A DNA stretch of 64,000 nucleotides. Origin: Microbulbifer hainanensis. Lineage in GTDB: Bacteria > Pseudomonadota > Gammaproteobacteria > Pseudomonadales > Cellvibrionaceae. The notes under the pieces are model-generated. The model was not told where the DNA came from. It saw only the letters and a program-made list of their open reading frames with translations, and did not search any database. The position numbers and the translations under genes are program-made. Below, in pieces: positions 1 to 7,556 of this stretch. The stretch is taken from NCBI RefSeq assembly GCF_014904735.1, contig NZ_JACZCR010000008.1, positions 28,739-92,738 on the forward strand, read 5' to 3'. Numbering within the stretch: position 1 is the stretch's first letter; each line of letters opens with the position of its first letter.

Positions 1-142
1 CTACTACAACTTTGATGCTGCCGCGCAACGTCTTGTCGGCGAGCGGGGCAATACCAGCTTTGCCATCGGCGATCCCATCAAGGTTCGTGTTGTGGGCGTC
101 GACATGGAGCGACGTAAAATCGAATTTTCGCTGGCCCAGTAG
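1..142 (+). CDS. rnr: RNase R, C-terminal end (partial)
   Basis: The frame starting at base 2 encodes the last 46 residues of a protein whose beginning lies outside the window. The pattern YYNFD..AQRLVGERG, then GDPIKVRV and VDMERRKIEFSL, is the C-terminal S1 RNA-binding domain of the 3'-to-5' exoribonuclease RNase R. The protein stops right after this domain (FSLAQ), so it lacks the lysine-rich tail of the E. coli enzyme. A strong hairpin terminator follows, and no rlmB gene is found downstream although rnr-rlmB is a common gammaproteobacterial pair. Another S1-domain RNase II-family protein is possible but less likely. Confidence 0.8.
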   Translation, partial: YYNFDAAAQRLVGERGNTSFAIGDPIKVRVVGVDMERRKIEFSLAQ

Positions 143-186
143 AATTCGAGCGGAAACACCACTAACTCCCACCACTTCGCCAAATT

Positions 187-222
187 AAACAGGCCCGTTA
201 CCTTCCGGTAACGGGCCTGTTT
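187..222 (+). terminator. Rho-independent terminator of rnr
   Basis: A perfect 16-bp inverted repeat (187-202 and 207-222, AAACAGGCCCGTTACC) closes on the tetraloop TTCC and ends in a T-containing flank. It begins 45 bases after the rnr stop codon. Confidence 0.9.
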
Positions 223-265
223 GATTTGGCAGACCTGACAAGAGTGGAATGCAAATGTGCCTGGA

Positions 266-290
266 TCGATCAACGCGCTAAGACGGCCGC
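266..290 (+). repeat. Left copy of a short imperfect direct repeat
   Basis: TCGATCAACGCG (266-277) followed by TAAGACGGCCGC recurs at 2817-2828 and 2839-2850, where nine extra bases sit between the halves and one base differs. The two copies bracket the BlaI/BlaR1-like genes and the tmRNA fragment. Origin unknown; rest of 223-571 shows no gene. Confidence 0.4.
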
Positions 291-571
291 GAAGCCGCCC
301 GAAGGAGTGAGGCGCACAGCGCCGAATCACTCTCGCCATTAAGGATCCCCAGGGCCCTACCACTCTCTCTGACGAACCTCGGATAGAACACAAAGCACCG
401 GGGCCATTCAGCATGTCCCGCGCAAAATGCCCCCCAAAGCCAGTCAACATTCCGCAGGGCGCTCAAGAACCACAAGAATCCATAGCTCTGGACTCATAAT
501 CCTTTATCTCTATTTAAACTAATACGCAGTCTGTTTATTCGAAAATAGAAGTTCCGTTTTATCTCCGGCCT

Positions 572-608
572 GACTACAGTTGTAGTCGTAATGACTACAA
601 GTGTAGTC
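572..608 (+). promoter_or_regulatory. Tandem BlaI-type operators
   Basis: Two 16-bp dyads, GACTACAGTTGTAGTC (572-587) and GACTACAAGTGTAGTC (593-608), carry the TACA/TGTA core of BlaI/MecI operators. Their centres are 21 bp apart, two helical turns, so two repressor dimers could bind the same face. They end just before the ribosome binding site of the repressor gene, which implies autorepression. Confidence 0.85.
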
Positions 609-617
609 GGAGGACAC

Positions 618-989
618 ATGGAAATATCAGAAGCAGAGTATGAGGTGATGGAAGCCTTATGGGCTGGTGCGCCAGCGAGTGCTCGTGAAGTTTTTCAGCG
701 ACTCGAAAATAAAAAGAGCTGGCAAGAGCAAACTGTAAAGACACTATTGGCTCGCCTTGTGAAAAAGGGGGCAATCGATTACGAGAAAAAAGAGCGCTCC
801 TACCTATATTCACCCTGTCTTGATCGTGAGGCTTATCAGATAAGACAGAGCAAAAAACTTGTAAATCGACTCTTTGACGGACAGCTATCCATGCTTATTT
901 CCGGCTTTGTTAAAGGCGGTGAACTGAAGAAGTCTGACATTGAAGAGCTAAAAGACATTATCGAACAATGGGAAAAAGATAATGATTAA
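618..989 (+). CDS. BlaI/MecI-family winged-helix repressor
   Basis: This 123-residue protein opens with MEISEAEYEVMEALW, the usual start of penicillinase repressors, followed by the winged helix (around residues 25-70, WQEQTVKTLLARLVKKG) and a helical dimerisation tail. An upstream in-frame ATG at 591 lies inside the operators; the ATG at 618 has GGAGGA four bases upstream and was chosen. The gene overlaps the next one by 8 bases, the normal coupling of a BlaI repressor with its BlaR1 sensor-protease. In the family, signal-activated BlaR1 leads to cleavage of BlaI and derepression. No beta-lactamase gene is visible nearby, so the regulated targets may be only this pair or genes elsewhere. Confidence 0.92.
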   Translation: MEISEAEYEVMEALWAGAPASAREVFQRLENKKSWQEQTVKTLLARLVKKGAIDYEKKERSYLYSPCLDREAYQIRQSKKLVNRLFDGQLSMLISGFVKGGELKKSDIEELKDIIEQWEKDND

Positions 990-2607
990 CTGGATCTTAG
1001 CGCAGCAGGAAGTGTTGACATTAGCTCTAATCGTAGTTTGGCTCAGTGATCTTCTATTGGCAAAACGAGTTGGCTCGAACTTCACCTACCGATTGTATGC
1101 GCTTATTCCCCTGGCTCTGGTTATTGTCAACCTCCCACCTATAGATTTCAGCAGCTCAGCACCTACAGGCGCATCAGCACTATTGCATCCTGAAACCATC
1201 GCAACAACGCTGCATACGGTTAGCAACTATCAGGTCATGGAGAATCTGGCACCAGAGTCAGGGAATCACATCCAATGGATTTGGCTACTAGGGGTTTCCG
1301 TTTTACTCACAGTCGCGACCACTGGTTTTATCCAAATTGCCAAGTTACCGAAATCGCCTGTGCTACTTGACCGGCAATATGACCGGCTTCCAAACGGGAT
1401 ATTTTTTACGTCCAGCAAAGTAAAAGGCCCAATTTTAAAGGGTATTTTCAAACCAGAAATCATTCTTCCGAGCGACTACGAGCAATACTATGACACTTCT
1501 CAATTGGATTATGTAATTGAACACGAGCTTGTACATGCGCAAAGATTCGATAATTTTTGGAACCTGCTTGCACTAATTTTCTTGATATTATTTTGGTTTA
1601 ACCCGGCTGTCTGGGCGGTTTACCTACGATTTAGACTGACACAAGAATGTGCTTGCGACGAGGAAGTGTTAGCACTAGCAGATAAGAACAAAAAAATTTC
1701 ATACTCCAGAGCAATGCTGCAATCCTACGAGAACTGGAACAGATTCTGGATACTTCAATCACATTATGGAGATAAGATGACTATGATCACACGGATTAAT
1801 CGATTGAAAAATAGTTTAAAACCTTCAAAATTGGCACGTTTCTTAGCGGGAGGGGTAAGTGCAGCTATATTGTCCTTAGTATTTCTTTGGGGGCAAGCCT
1901 CAGCACAGACCCCAAGCACAATCAACCTAAATAATGCAAAGTTATTTAACCTTCCATTACCACGAGCGGCCTTTCTTGAAGGAATTCAAGGTGAAGTCCA
2001 CCTTCAATTCAATGTCGAAAATGGAAAAGTTTCCTCTGTTAGCACCATCCAAACAGTGACGTCAGGAGGGCACGAAAAGGAATTTATTGAAGGTGCGATA
2101 AAATTCATAAAAAGCTTACCATTTACAGGCAAAAATACTGACTTGGTTGCAGCTGAATATGTAGCACGATTTCATATCGCGGGCGTCGGTGCTTCTCAGG
2201 CCGCCCTCGATAAAGTGACTAAAAGAATGCCTCACCGCATAATTCATTTATTGCCTTACTCAATCCCCTCTCCTGAAAACGAAATCACCTTCACAGGGAC
2301 GCCAAAACTGCAATTAATCAAAAGTCATTACCCAAGTTACCCTGAAGGACTAGAGTCTATAGGGATTTCTGCGACAGCAGTTGTGGAGTTTGATGTTCGA
2401 GATAGCGGTATCGCCGTAAATCCACACGTAATAAGTGTGGACGCTCCCGCAGAATACCAAGATGCTTTCCATAAAATTGCTTTGAAAGAAGCTCGTGATC
2501 TTTATGTTTTTAGAAATAATATCGGGCAGAGAATGAATAACGTCAGAGTAGAACTTCATTGGAACCCAGCAGATTATAGTAAGGGAATTGAAATACCCAG
2601 ATCTTAA
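982..2607 (+). CDS. BlaR1-like M56 membrane metalloprotease with TonB-C-like domains
   Basis: 541 residues. Membrane segments occupy the N-terminus, and the zinc motif HELVH is at residues 181-185, followed by the membrane-embedded LALIFLILFWFNPAVW typical of peptidase family M56. A further hydrophobic segment sits near residue 290-310. The part outside the membrane does not resemble the penicillin-binding sensor of true BlaR1. Instead two stretches (about 320-395 and 440-530) resemble TonB C-terminal/energy-transducer domains, such as GIQGEVHLQFNVENGKVSSV. Family knowledge suggests it cleaves the overlapping BlaI-type repressor when it senses an envelope signal. What the TonB-like domains detect is unknown. 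Confidence 0.85.
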   Translation: MINWILAQQEVLTLALIVVWLSDLLLAKRVGSNFTYRLYALIPLALVIVNLPPIDFSSSAPTGASALLHPETIATTLHTVSNYQVMENLAPESGNHIQWIWLLGVSVLLTVATTGFIQIAKLPKSPVLLDRQYDRLPNGIFFTSSKVKGPILKGIFKPEIILPSDYEQYYDTSQLDYVIEHELVHAQRFDNFWNLLALIFLILFWFNPAVWAVYLRFRLTQECACDEEVLALADKNKKISYSRAMLQSYENWNRFWILQSHYGDKMTMITRINRLKNSLKPSKLARFLAGGVSAAILSLVFLWGQASAQTPSTINLNNAKLFNLPLPRAAFLEGIQGEVHLQFNVENGKVSSVSTIQTVTSGGHEKEFIEGAIKFIKSLPFTGKNTDLVAAEYVARFHIAGVGASQAALDKVTKRMPHRIIHLLPYSIPSPENEITFTGTPKLQLIKSHYPSYPEGLESIGISATAVVEFDVRDSGIAVNPHVISVDAPAEYQDAFHKIALKEARDLYVFRNNIGQRMNNVRVELHWNPADYSKGIEIPRS

Positions 2608-2663
2608 TATCAAGTTATTATCTTCTAGGTTCTGCTCTTTGAGCGGTAACGGTTTAAGTTAAT

Positions 2664-2735
2664 AGACGGAACTGAGCATGTAAAACCGCTGGCGGAATCC
2701 TAGCGGGCGCTGATTCGACTCCCGCCATCCCAACA
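2664..2735 (+). pseudogene. ssrA: Degenerate 3' fragment of tmRNA gene
   Basis: The stretch containing CTGAGCATGTAAAACCG and TTCGACTCCCGCC matches the conserved 3' end of gammaproteobacterial tmRNA: the segment after the tag reading frame, then the tRNA-like T arm and acceptor. The T stem is damaged (GCTGA faces CCCGC, only three of five pairs) and the end reads CAACA rather than CCA. No 5' half exists because the M56 protease gene ends 57 bases upstream. Integrative elements often use the ssrA 3' end as attachment site and leave such a copy, so this is probably an old att scar. The identification rests on recalled tmRNA sequence. Confidence 0.6.
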
Positions 2736-2743
2736 ATGAAAAA

Positions 2744-2779
2744 AAGAAGCCCACCCTAAACGGGGCGGGCTTCTTTTTT
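2744..2779 (+). terminator. Rho-independent terminator after the tmRNA fragment
   Basis: AAGAAGCCCACCC (2744-2756) pairs with GGGCGGGCTTCTT (2763-2775) with one A/C mismatch, followed by a T run to 2779. It probably was the original ssrA terminator. Confidence 0.85.
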
Positions 2780-2816
2780 GAAGCCGCGGAGCGGGGATGA
2801 AACGCCTGGGCCAGGC

Positions 2817-2850
2817 TCGATCAACGCGTACAGCGCGTTAAGATGGCCGC
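2817..2850 (+). repeat. Right copy of the short imperfect direct repeat
   Basis: TCGATCAACGCG (2817-2828) and TAAGATGGCCGC (2839-2850) repeat the sequence at 266-290, with a nine-base insertion between the halves. It lies just beyond the tmRNA fragment and its terminator. Confidence 0.4.
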
Positions 2851-2929
2851 AGGTCCGGCTTCGTCGCCCGACTCAGTCGGCCCGTTTTGGGTTGTCGAGC
2901 ATAAGGGCGGTCCTCACGCTTTCTCTTCA

Positions 2930-3271
2930 TCAGGCCTTCTTAACAAACTCAGACTTGAGCATCATGTCGCCGGCGCCATCGACTTTACAGTCAATGTTGT
3001 GATCCCCATCGACCAGTCGCTTGATGGTCGCTTTCGTACCTATCTTGAGCACTAGTGATGACCCCTTAACCTTCAGGTCTTTTATCAATGTCACCTTATC
3101 GCCATCCGCCAGCTGGGTGCCGTTTGCGTCCTTAACCAGCAGCGCATCTTCATCTACAACCTCCTCCGATGGGTTCCATTCATGGGCACACTCGGGACAA
3201 ATCAGCATGTCCTGGTCTTGATACACATAGACAGACTGGCACTTCGGACAAGCAGGCAAAGTGGAGCTCAT
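2930..3271 (-). CDS. yjdM: YjdM/PhnA-family zinc-ribbon protein
   Basis: The 113-residue protein has an N-terminal zinc ribbon (CPKC and CPEC within the first 30 residues) and a compact C-terminal domain ([20 protein letters not shown]) typical of the YjdM family, historically called PhnA. It is not the phosphonoacetate hydrolase of the same name and its cellular role is not settled. The ATG at 3271 was chosen over an upstream in-frame start at 3322 because it begins at the family N-terminus and has AAGAGG upstream. It is divergent from the SulP gene and shares with it a 103-base promoter region holding a candidate regulator site. Confidence 0.88.
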   Translation of the reverse strand: MSSTLPACPKCQSVYVYQDQDMLICPECAHEWNPSEEVVDEDALLVKDANGTQLADGDKVTLIKDLKVKGSSLVLKIGTKATIKRLVDGDHNIDCKVDGAGDMMLKSEFVKKA

Positions 3272-3320
3272 AAAAACCTCTTGGTCAGCAGATAGATGTA
3301 GCTTAGCTTGTTTTTTGCGC

Positions 3321-3339
3321 ATTATAACATCATTATAAT
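3321..3339. promoter_or_regulatory. Candidate ribbon-helix-helix operator in the yjdM/sulP promoter
   Basis: The sequence ATTATAA-CATC-ATTATAAT contains two ATTATAA units 11 bp apart. The same pattern with the same spacing stands upstream of the ribbon-helix-helix gene at 5336-5354. TATAAT -10-like hexamers lie within it on both strands, so a bound repressor would block both divergent promoters. Confidence 0.6.
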
Positions 3340-3374
3340 ACGGTGATAATACCCCACCCGAGATGTGACAGCCT

Positions 3375-5132
3375 ATGTTTGCGCTAAGAGAAGCCTACCA
3401 AGCTGGCTTATTAGGCAAAAAAAACTGGATAAACAACCTAGTGGCCGGCCTGATTGTCGGCATAGTCGCGCTGCCGCTAGCAATGGCGTTTGCCATTGCC
3501 TCTGGTGCAAAGCCGGAACAGGGAATCTACACCGCAATCATTGCGGGCTTTATCGTGTCCGCCTTCGGGGGCAGCAGACTGCAGATTGCAGGCCCGACGG
3601 GGGCCTTTATTGTCGTTCTCTCTGGCATCACAGCCCAATACGGCATAGAGGGCTTGCAGATAGCGACGTTTATGGCCGGGCTGATATTACTCGTCCTGGG
3701 CCTGACAAAAATGGGAGGGATTATTAAATTCATCCCTGATCCCGTCATCGTCGGCTTTACCGCGGGCATCGGCGTCATTATTTGGGTCGGGCAGTGGCGT
3801 GATTTTTTCGGATTGCCTGCAATCAGCGGTGAGCATTTCCATGAGAAGCTCCTTCACTTATTTTATGCACTGCCACAATTTCACACTCCCACCACACTTC
3901 TGGCGGTTGCATCACTTGCCCTGGTCATATTCACCCCGCGTATACCGGTTATGAAGAAGGTTCCGGGACCACTTGTGGCCCTGGTGGTCGCAACCGTCGT
4001 TCAAGGCCTGTTTCATTTTGACGGAGTCAGAACTATCGGCAGTGCTTTTGGGGGCATCCCTCAAGCTCTACCAGTAATCCATCTCCCCTCTCCGGAATGG
4101 TCCCAGATTATCGAATTGATCGGCCCTGCTTTTACGATTGCAATGTTAGGGGCGATTGAATCACTACTCTCTGCGGTCGTCGCGGATGGTATGGCAGGTA
4201 CGCGCCACAACTCCAATCAAGAGCTTGTCGGGCAAGGCATCGCAAATTTATTTACGCCGCTGTTTGGTGGGTTCGCCGCAACAGGAGCAATTGCCAGAAC
4301 AGCCACCAACATTCGAAACGGCGGCAACAGCCCTATCGCGGGCATCGTTCACTCCATTACCCTCGTTGTAATTCTGGTCGCACTGGCTCCGATGGCGGCA
4401 AATATACCGCTTGCCACACTTTCCGCCATTTTATTTGTCGTCGCCTGGAACATGAGCGAGGCCCGGCACTTTGTGAAAATGGTCAGACGTGCGCCCAAAG
4501 CAGATGTTGCCATTTTACTCGTCACATTTAGCCTGACCGTTTTTGCGGACCTTGTCATCGCAGTCAATATCGGCGTAATTTTGGCCACTTTTCACTTCTT
4601 AAGGAGAATGGCTGCTAGCGTAGAAGTCTCTCAATCTACATCTGAGAAAATTAACGAAGAACTTTCGAGACTGGGTGAAAACCACATTCCGGAATCAACA
4701 CTAGTTTTTACTGTTGAAGGGCCGTTTTTCTTTGGAGCTGTCGAAAACTTCGAGCGAGCACTCGCCTATACAAACACCGACCCCAGTTTCTTGATTATCC
4801 GATTAAAATGGGTTCCTTTTATCGATGTAACGGGCCTGCAGACACTTGAAGAGGTAATCCAGTCGCTACAAGAACGCGGGGTAACCGTTATATTATCCGG
4901 GGCGAATGGCCGCGTAGATCGCAAGCTTCGAAAAGCGGGGATCATTTCCTTAATTGGAGACGATCACTATTTCCCGACGTTCGAAACCGCCATAAAGAAA
5001 ATCGCTGAAATAGATGGGAAACCAAACTCGACAAGCGGTGAAGCCGGCCCTGTTTCGAACTTACTAAAGACCAGCAAGGAATACTTCGAAGCCTTTAGAA
5101 AAGATAACACGCCGCGGAAATTTAGCGATTAG
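3375..5132 (+). CDS. SulP-family anion transporter with STAS domain
   Basis: 585 residues. The membrane part (about 20-410) carries the SulP signature: [19 protein letters not shown] near the start, then [11 protein letters not shown], and [14 protein letters not shown] cytoplasmic STAS domain follows at roughly 440-555 ([13 protein letters not shown] and [15 protein letters not shown]). SulP proteins import sulfate, bicarbonate, or other anions and dicarboxylates, often with Na+ or H+; the substrate cannot be told from sequence alone. No carbonic anhydrase or sulfate-assimilation gene is adjacent. The 3' end overlaps the convergent ribbon-helix-helix gene by 11 bases. Base composition is less GC-rich than the genes to the right. 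Confidence 0.92.
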   Translation: MFALREAYQAGLLGKKNWINNLVAGLIVGIVALPLAMAFAIASGAKPEQGIYTAIIAGFIVSAFGGSRLQIAGPTGAFIVVLSGITAQYGIEGLQIATFMAGLILLVLGLTKMGGIIKFIPDPVIVGFTAGIGVIIWVGQWRDFFGLPAISGEHFHEKLLHLFYALPQFHTPTTLLAVASLALVIFTPRIPVMKKVPGPLVALVVATVVQGLFHFDGVRTIGSAFGGIPQALPVIHLPSPEWSQIIELIGPAFTIAMLGAIESLLSAVVADGMAGTRHNSNQELVGQGIANLFTPLFGGFAATGAIARTATNIRNGGNSPIAGIVHSITLVVILVALAPMAANIPLATLSAILFVVAWNMSEARHFVKMVRRAPKADVAILLVTFSLTVFADLVIAVNIGVILATFHFLRRMAASVEVSQSTSEKINEELSRLGENHIPESTLVFTVEGPFFFGAVENFERALAYTNTDPSFLIIRLKWVPFIDVTGLQTLEEVIQSLQERGVTVILSGANGRVDRKLRKAGIISLIGDDHYFPTFETAIKKIAEIDGKPNSTSGEAGPVSNLLKTSKEYFEAFRKDNTPRKFSD

Positions 5133-5313
5133 GAGGATTCTTTTCAGGGACATCCTGATTCAGAAAATCAACGTCGTGTTGTTCAAGATAGTTCCGGATT
5201 AACTGCCGAACAACTTGCGAAGGCGTTAAATCCTGAGACGCACAAAGTTGCTCAAATGCCTTCTTTTTTCTTGGGTCAAGCAATACGGTAAAACGAGCTG
5301 TTTTGGTTTCCAT
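5122..5313 (-). CDS. Ribbon-helix-helix (CopG/Arc-like) DNA-binding protein
   Basis: The small 63-residue protein begins KTARFTVLLDPRKKKAFEQLC (residues 4 onwards), a beta-strand followed by helices with TPSQVVRQLIRNYL, the pattern of an RHH DNA-binding fold. Such proteins act as dimers that insert a beta-ribbon in the major groove. No toxin gene is paired with it; the flanking gene is the convergent SulP transporter, which it overlaps by 11 bases. Its promoter contains the ATTATAA-N4-ATTATAAT element shared with yjdM/sulP, so it is inferred to repress itself and those two genes. Confidence 0.8.
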   Translation of the reverse strand: METKTARFTVLLDPRKKKAFEQLCASQDLTPSQVVRQLIRNYLEQHDVDFLNQDVPEKNPPNR

Positions 5314-5335
5314 TGAGCGATCCTACGTGTTCAGC

Positions 5336-5354
5336 ATTATAATTAGATTATAAT
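5336..5354. promoter_or_regulatory. Candidate autoregulatory operator of the RHH gene
   Basis: ATTATAA-TTAG-ATTATAAT stands 23 to 41 bases upstream of the RHH start and copies the 3321-3339 element, differing only in the four-base spacer. The remaining 270 bases up to 5624 show no gene or clear hairpin. Confidence 0.6.
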
Positions 5355-5624
5355 ATCAACTTTACCAATTAGGAATCCCCCAGCCCACCCCTTAAGGTAC
5401 TCACGCACCAAACGATATTTTCGCCCCTGCCCTGCAGCACGACAATGATCCGTCTCTTAGAAGCCTGGCCAGATGGCACCCAATGTACCGCGGTTCAGCC
5501 CCGAGGCGGCCAGCATTTACGCACCCGATAGACCATTAATATTTATGGCCTAAGCACGCATTTATGATATTTTTAAATACGGCACCGAACCCACTCTAAA
5601 GCTAAAGCAGCGCCAAAAAATAAA

Positions 5625-6359
5625 ATGGAACAGCCAATAAAAGATGCCCCTCGCGAAACATCGATTGAAAACTTCATTAAGCTAAAGCCACCCTCAATAC
5701 CCGAAGGCTTTAATGGATCATTTACCGAGTGTGGATTTGACCCTTCGAAATATAGCGACAGCTTATTCAGTCAACTAGACATACCCATTCCAGTACAAAT
5801 AGCTGGGTCGGTAACAAAACGAAAAGCGGAATTTCTGGCGGGACGATACTGCGCAAAGGCAGCGCTTTCTGAATTGGGCTATTTCCACACACCCGTTGCG
5901 ATTGGCCATAATCGCTGCCCGGCCTGGCCAGCTGGAATCTCCGGGTCCATCAGCCACAGCGAAAATCGAGCGGTCTGTGTCGTCAGCCGGAATTTTCAAG
6001 GTGTTGGAATTGATATCACGCATAAAATCCCGGGAAAAATCATTTCTGAGATTAATACCTCTATCCTCAACAAGAATGAGGAGGATATTTGTAAAAGCTA
6101 CGCTGACCCGACACAAGACGGGGTTACGCTGATATTCTCTATGAAAGAGGCCCTATTCAAGGCACTTTACCCCCAGGTTAAGAAATATTTTGACTTCCTC
6201 GATGTTGAAGTCGTGGCTATTGACCCGAAGAAACAAAAAATTCAATTGCGCCTAATACGTGATTTGTCCGAAAAGTTAGGGGCGGGAACTGAATTTATTG
6301 GATCCTATTGGAAGACTGGGGAATGCTTTTATTCGCTGCTTGAATACGGCCCCAGGTAA
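5625..6359 (+). CDS. EntD-like 4'-phosphopantetheinyl transferase
   Basis: The 244-residue protein has the Sfp/EntD pattern: KAEFLAGRYCAKAAL (about 68-81), WPAGISGSISHS (101-112), GVGID (126-130), and FSMKEALFKALYP (171-183). Enzymes of this family move the phosphopantetheine arm of coenzyme A to a serine of carrier proteins in NRPS, PKS or fatty-acid systems. D130 and E175 fit the magnesium ligands, but the position two after D130, usually Glu in GIDIE, is Thr132, so metal binding may be altered. No NRPS or PKS gene is in the window; a distant cluster is likely served. It stands alone with long intergenic regions on both sides. Confidence 0.88.
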   Translation: MEQPIKDAPRETSIENFIKLKPPSIPEGFNGSFTECGFDPSKYSDSLFSQLDIPIPVQIAGSVTKRKAEFLAGRYCAKAALSELGYFHTPVAIGHNRCPAWPAGISGSISHSENRAVCVVSRNFQGVGIDITHKIPGKIISEINTSILNKNEEDICKSYADPTQDGVTLIFSMKEALFKALYPQVKKYFDFLDVEVVAIDPKKQKIQLRLIRDLSEKLGAGTEFIGSYWKTGECFYSLLEYGPR

Positions 6360-6913
6360 TTATTTCCTTATGAACGTATAAAACAAAATCACTCTTGTTG
6401 TCTCCATTCTGCATTACCTTATGAGGTTCGCACTGCGTACCAGAGTGGGACGCAGCGTCTGCTGGTAGCTTCTCCAGTCACACTCTGACTCACCCCCTGG
6501 CACCATGCCAATCCGCGGCCCGATTTACACACATCCGAACTGTTCATCCTGTCCTAGAGCCCGATTGACATCTACAGCTGAGTGGGCAAATTCAGGAGCG
6601 GTAAGTTGAGAGCTATCGAAGGGGAATGCTTTTTCTGATATCGCCTTGAAGGTTGAAAAAAACGTCTATTCTTTCTGTGGACTGGCCGGTAATCGTCGAT
6701 AAACGCGGGACTATGAACTGTCTTCAGATGACAACAATCATGATTGTTATCGAGTTCTGCCACAGTCTCGCGTTCGACTCGGCGGTTTCGCCAGCAATCA
6801 TGCCTTTTAAGTCGGGTACGGCTATGTTGGTTTGCGGTAGTCGCAAGCATCTGACATTCGAACACGTAGTCAAATTCCTGACATGACTCCCTGGAACCCC
6901 TGGAGGAATTGTT
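6360..6913. other. Gene-free stretch of 554 bases
   Basis: Both strands contain only overlapping, low-quality open frames without ribosome binding sites or recognisable motifs. No strong terminator or tRNA is seen. The right end presumably holds the hdeA promoter. Confidence 0.6.
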
Positions 6914-7264
6914 GTGAAGAGTAAGCTCGTTATCCTTCCCCTGGTGATTGCCGCAGGTATCACTTCGTTTAGCGCGGTGGCAGAGACCAAGAAGCATTTG
7001 AAGGACTGGACCTGCGAGGATTTTCTCGCGATCGATGACCAGTACAAGCCGAAAGTGGTCTACTGGGCCAGTGCCTACTCAAAAAAGGGCAAGCCAGAAG
7101 ACGGTATGCTCGACATTGAAGGCACGGAAAAGGTTACCCCTATGATCATTGAAGCCTGTGGCAAGGCCCCCAAAGAGTCATTTGGGAAGAAGTTGAAGGG
7201 CGAATGGCACAAACTTGAGAAAGGCACCAAAGGCGAGATGGAGAAGATGAAAGATAAAATGTAG
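6914..7264 (+). CDS. hdeA: HdeA-family periplasmic acid-stress chaperone
   Basis: 116 residues with a signal peptide of about 23 residues ending SAVA, then WTCEDFLAIDDQYKPKVVYW, VTPMIIEACGK and LKGEWHKLEK. These match E. coli HdeA block by block, including the two cysteines that form its disulfide. HdeA is a small periplasmic dimer that unfolds at low pH, binds client proteins, and prevents their aggregation. The start is GTG at 6914, with GGAGG eight bases upstream. The gene is alone and not linked to hdeB, gadE or a decarboxylase system. The C-terminus has an extra lysine-rich tail (KMKDKM). Confidence 0.88.
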   Translation: MKSKLVILPLVIAAGITSFSAVAETKKHLKDWTCEDFLAIDDQYKPKVVYWASAYSKKGKPEDGMLDIEGTEKVTPMIIEACGKAPKESFGKKLKGEWHKLEKGTKGEMEKMKDKM

Positions 7265-7281
7265 TCTCTCTTATTCCCAAT

Positions 7282-7309
7282 GGCGGATCCGACCAGTATC
7301 GGGTCCGCC
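7282..7309 (+). terminator. Hairpin after hdeA
   Basis: GGCGGATCCGA (7282-7292) pairs with TCGGGTCCGCC (7299-7309) with one T-G wobble. There is no T run, so it may be a weak or factor-assisted terminator. The sequence from here to 7556 shows no gene. Confidence 0.45.
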
Positions 7310-7556
7310 AAGCAGGACTGCAGAAGAGTTTGTAGCAACCTCTCCCCGACGCAGTTTTCGCCGATATCTCCCGGGCTAGCGCCCCCGCTATTACACAGTG
7401 TCAACTGACCGCCGTTAAGATCACGATATTCTTAAACGCGATAAATATGCCAATCAGGTGTCGACTCCAGCAGCACGGCTGGCCACGCCCCCCAGTCAAC
7501 TCAGATCGGGTAAAATGCCTGCCGCAAACACCCTGATCACGTAGCACTAGGAGTAG

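Noticed and set aside
4..475. Two minus-strand open frames over the rnr end and its downstream region
   Set aside because: They cross the rnr gene and its terminator hairpin and show no family resemblance.
591..617. Earlier ATG of the BlaI-type repressor
   Set aside because: It lies within the operators and would add nine residues foreign to the family; ATG 618 has the better ribosome site.
2664..2735. Intact tRNA or full tmRNA
   Set aside because: Only the 3' portion exists and its T stem has two mismatches, so no functional RNA is expected.
6572..7047. Overlapping minus-strand frames before and across hdeA
   Set aside because: Composition and lack of start signals argue against coding; hdeA on the plus strand explains part of the region.
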